Assembly: GCF_003386535.1 (NCBI RefSeq)
Contig: NZ_QTTN01000021.1
Span: 1-64,000, forward strand
Direction: 5' to 3'
Length of the DNA: 64,000 nucleotides
Origin: Paenibacillus taihuensis
GTDB taxonomy: Bacteria > Bacillota > Bacilli > Paenibacillales > Paenibacillaceae
The first letter of the stretch is position 1. Each line of letters starts with the position of its first letter. The position numbers and the translations under genes were made by a program. Positions 62,035-64,000 of this stretch are shown piece by piece. The notes under the pieces are model-generated. The model made no database searches, was not told the origin of the DNA, and saw only the letters and a list, made by a program, of their open reading frames with translations.

Positions 62035-63486
62035 ATGGAGCCCACTAGTCATACGTCATTATCCGATTTTGACCATCTCGTTAAGCTAAATCTCATGAGA
62101 GAGAAAATGATTCAAGGACAACGGCATGTGCTCAAGCTCATTCTGAAGGGCGAGCCGCTGGGGCAAGTTCTTGATCATGTTATAGAAATTGTAGAGGACC
62201 TGATTCCGGGCTGGATCTGTTCCATCATGCTGCTCGACCAAGAGAAGAAGTCGCTGTATGTCATTGCGAACCGCAGCTTGCCGCAGCACTATGTGGATGC
62301 GGTGAACGGCAGCTTGATCGGAACGGCGGCCGGATCTTGCGGAACGGCGGCATACCGCAACGAAACGGTCATTGTCCACGACATTGCGCATCATCCGTAC
62401 TGGGAGAAGGAGAAGGCAATCCCACTTGCTAATGGGCTGCGTTCTTGCTGGTCCTATCCACTGCGGTCATCGGATCAACAGGTGCATGGGACATTCGCGA
62501 TCTACCAACATGTTACAGCTGCTCCTGGGGAAGTGGATGAGGAAGTCGTCATCACGTTCACGCGTCTCATTGAACTCGTGCTTGAGCAAACGAAATTGCG
62601 GCTTGAGAACATCCAGAATGAGCAGCGTTACAAATGTTTATTCGAGAACAATACGGATTCGGTGTGCTCATTCAATCTTGGCGGCTACTTTCTATCTGCG
62701 AACCAAGTGATGCTTGATATGCTCGGGTATACGCTAGAAGGCTTGCATTTGAGAACAGGCAGAAGCTTTGTTGTGGATGATGATGCTGCACAAGTGGCGA
62801 AGATGATTCATGATGCATACGGCGGCAGCTCGGTTAACGGGGATATCCGAATTATGAACCGATTCGGAAGAGTGATACCAATCAATATGACCTTGATACC
62901 GATTATTGTGAACGAGAAGATTGAAGGCCTCTTCGGCATTGCCAAAGATTTCACCCGAATTTATGAGCAGCAGGCGAAGATTCAGAGGCTTGCTTATTAC
63001 GACTTATTGACGGGATTGCCGAATCGGCGCATGCTGATGGAACGTCTGTCCGAAGCGCTGACGGATGCGAGAGCGGCTGAACGTGAACGCACCGTGTCGC
63101 TTATCTATTTGGATATCGACCATTTCAAGGACGTCAACGATCGTTTCGGTCATCATGTAGGGGATGCGCTGCTGCAGCAGGTAGCGGAGCGGTTGAACGG
63201 TTGTATCGATCAAGATGAAATCGCAGCTCGAATGGGAGGCGATGAATTTACGATTCTTCTATCTGGAGAACATTCGGCAGATCGTGCGGTTGTGATCTCA
63301 GAGGCCGTGCTGAGAGCATTCGAGGAACCGCTTCAGCCCCATGGCGTCGTGCTGACTGTCACGCCGAGCATCGGCATTGCCACTTCACCGCAAGGCGGTT
63401 ACGATGTCGATACACTAATACGGAATGCGGATACGGCGATGTACGCGGTCAAAACATCGGGTCGAAGGAATTACCATATCTATTAA
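62035..63486 (+). CDS. Cytoplasmic GAF-PAS-GGDEF protein
   Basis: 483 residues, no membrane helix. The GAF domain (about 15-185) has GSCGTAAYRNETVIVHDI and a Cys/Trp-rich WSYPLRSSD part; PAS lies at about 195-310 (LFENNTDSVCSFNLGGYFLSANQ). GGDEF (about 320-483) has LPNRRMLMERL, YLDIDHFKDVNDRFGHHVGD and RMGGDEF near 401, all intact, so it should be an active diguanylate cyclase. The RxxD inhibitory site is missing (DQDE). ATG 62035 follows TTGGAGGT. Its promoter carries the ACTTTCTTAACA motif. Confidence 0.94.
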   Translation: MEPTSHTSLSDFDHLVKLNLMREKMIQGQRHVLKLILKGEPLGQVLDHVIEIVEDLIPGWICSIMLLDQEKKSLYVIANRSLPQHYVDAVNGSLIGTAAGSCGTAAYRNETVIVHDIAHHPYWEKEKAIPLANGLRSCWSYPLRSSDQQVHGTFAIYQHVTAAPGEVDEEVVITFTRLIELVLEQTKLRLENIQNEQRYKCLFENNTDSVCSFNLGGYFLSANQVMLDMLGYTLEGLHLRTGRSFVVDDDAAQVAKMIHDAYGGSSVNGDIRIMNRFGRVIPINMTLIPIIVNEKIEGLFGIAKDFTRIYEQQAKIQRLAYYDLLTGLPNRRMLMERLSEALTDARAAERERTVSLIYLDIDHFKDVNDRFGHHVGDALLQQVAERLNGCIDQDEIAARMGGDEFTILLSGEHSADRAVVISEAVLRAFEEPLQPHGVVLTVTPSIGIATSPQGGYDVDTLIRNADTAMYAVKTSGRRNYHIY

Positions 63487-63492
63487 AGCAAG

Positions 63493-63524
63493 TAAAGACC
63501 TTCCATTTGGGAGGTCTTTATTCT
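63493..63524 (+). terminator. Terminator of the GAF-PAS-GGDEF gene
   Basis: AAAGACCTTCC pairs with GGGAGGTCTTT (one wobble), then ATTCT. Confidence 0.82.
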
Positions 63525-63623
63525 ATTTGGTAGGTCATAATTCGATTCTCCTTACAATTTCTTCATTCTTCTCTGGAATCCGTTATTCCATTTATCTAAT
63601 AGTTTGCTTACATCGGTTTCGGT

Positions 63624-63650
63624 ACTATCTTAACATTTATCTCCTATTCT
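63624..63650 (+). promoter_or_regulatory. Shared signalling-gene promoter motif, copy 3
   Basis: ACTATCTTAACA (63624-63635), nine bases, TATTCT (63645-63650), 34 bp before the last gene. Confidence 0.5.
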
Positions 63651-63684
63651 TAAGACACGTTGAAGACGAACAGGGGGATATCAG

Positions 63685-64000
63685 TTGAATTCAGTCCTAG
63701 CAAAAGCATCAGATATGTTTACATTCCGCAAGCTCCGCAATCGACTCCTTAGTGTGACGCTGCTCATCGTAATCGTTATTGTAGCGGCGATGTCGATCGC
63801 ACTCTTCCTACCGAACCAATCGCTCTACCACGAGCAGATTAACAAGGAACTCGCACTGACAACGGCAACAATATCGGAGTCGTTCGATCAGGATTTGAAT
63901 CGAGAGTTGACCAAGCTCGAGACGATGGCGAGGTTCGCTCAGCAGTTCGGCAATGACGCTTCCCGCCATTTGGAAGCCATTCAAGGACTTGTCTCGACGA
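63685..64000 (+). CDS. Membrane sensor protein, N-terminal part (cut by the window end)
   Basis: From TTG 63685 (CAGGGGGA eight bases upstream) an open frame of 105 codons runs to the edge: MNSVLAKASDMFTFRKLRNR, a membrane helix (LLSVTLLIVIVIVAAMSIAL), then an extracellular helix with ELALTTATISESFDQDLNRE as at the start of Cache-type sensor domains. It is the N-terminus of a sensor such as a chemoreceptor, a kinase or a GGDEF protein; the output domain lies outside. The neighbourhood and promoter motif favour a GGDEF or chemoreceptor output. Confidence 0.75.
   Translation, partial: MNSVLAKASDMFTFRKLRNRLLSVTLLIVIVIVAAMSIALFLPNQSLYHEQINKELALTTATISESFDQDLNRELTKLETMARFAQQFGNDASRHLEAIQGLVST

Overview
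The window reads as the chromosome of a spore-forming, plant-polymer-degrading Firmicute of the Paenibacillaceae, most likely Paenibacillus or a close relative. The clues are a cell-surface xylanase of the CBM22-GH10-CBM9-SLH type, bacillithiol genes (yojF-bshB2), YesM/YesN-type two-component systems beside sugar ABC transporters that carry no ATPase of their own, a VanY-VanZ-VanR-VanS cassette, and paralogues of a DUF559-like 'regulator' family common in Paenibacillus. The genus is inferred from gene content, not from a database search.

Layout. 0-4.6 kb: the 5' part of a group IIC intron sitting directly behind a terminator, a GH130 glycosidase, a remnant of the DUF559-like family, a divergent PNPOx-like/MocR pair, and tRNA-Ala(GGC) followed by a partial copy of its own 3' end. 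4.7-12.6 kb: a 1699-residue SLH-anchored xylanase, a broken chemoreceptor and yojF-bshB2. 13-23.4 kb: a sugar-uptake island. A malE/malF/malG-like operon on the minus strand and an lplA/lplB/ytcP-like operon on the plus strand flank a YesM/YesN two-component system. 23.5-33.6 kb: small enzymes and regulators, a vanY-vanZ-vanR-vanS-like operon without ligase genes, a thioredoxin-reductase-like enzyme and a frameshifted epoxide hydrolase. 33.7-46.9 kb: a giant pseudokinase/ATPase-like/GGDEF protein, a MerR/SDR pair with a textbook 19-bp-spacer promoter, a spermidine-synthase-like protein, a DrrAB-type exporter, an MFS transporter, a cell-wall hydrolase, a DHH phosphoesterase, a small Cys protein and a DinB-like protein. 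47-64 kb: a sensory region with two chemoreceptor-like proteins, a hybrid kinase, two GGDEF proteins, a GGDEF-like/HTH regulator, a DapA-like sugar-acid operon, and the start of another membrane sensor at the right edge.

The most striking unexplained structure is a set of four intergenic arrays (12.7, 23.5, 38.2 and 50.6 kb). Each is built from short palindromes or related 21-bp units whose centres alternate about 50 and 61 bp apart. The core sequences differ completely between arrays but the spacing is the same, so geometry rather than sequence appears to be conserved. Other signals worth attention are a promoter motif shared at fixed spacing by three signalling genes, a chemoreceptor-like protein with no recognisable CheA/CheW-binding tip encoded just before a diguanylate cyclase, the giant pseudokinase-GGDEF protein, a poly(A) frameshift at the start of lplB, and a leader terminator before the van-like operon.
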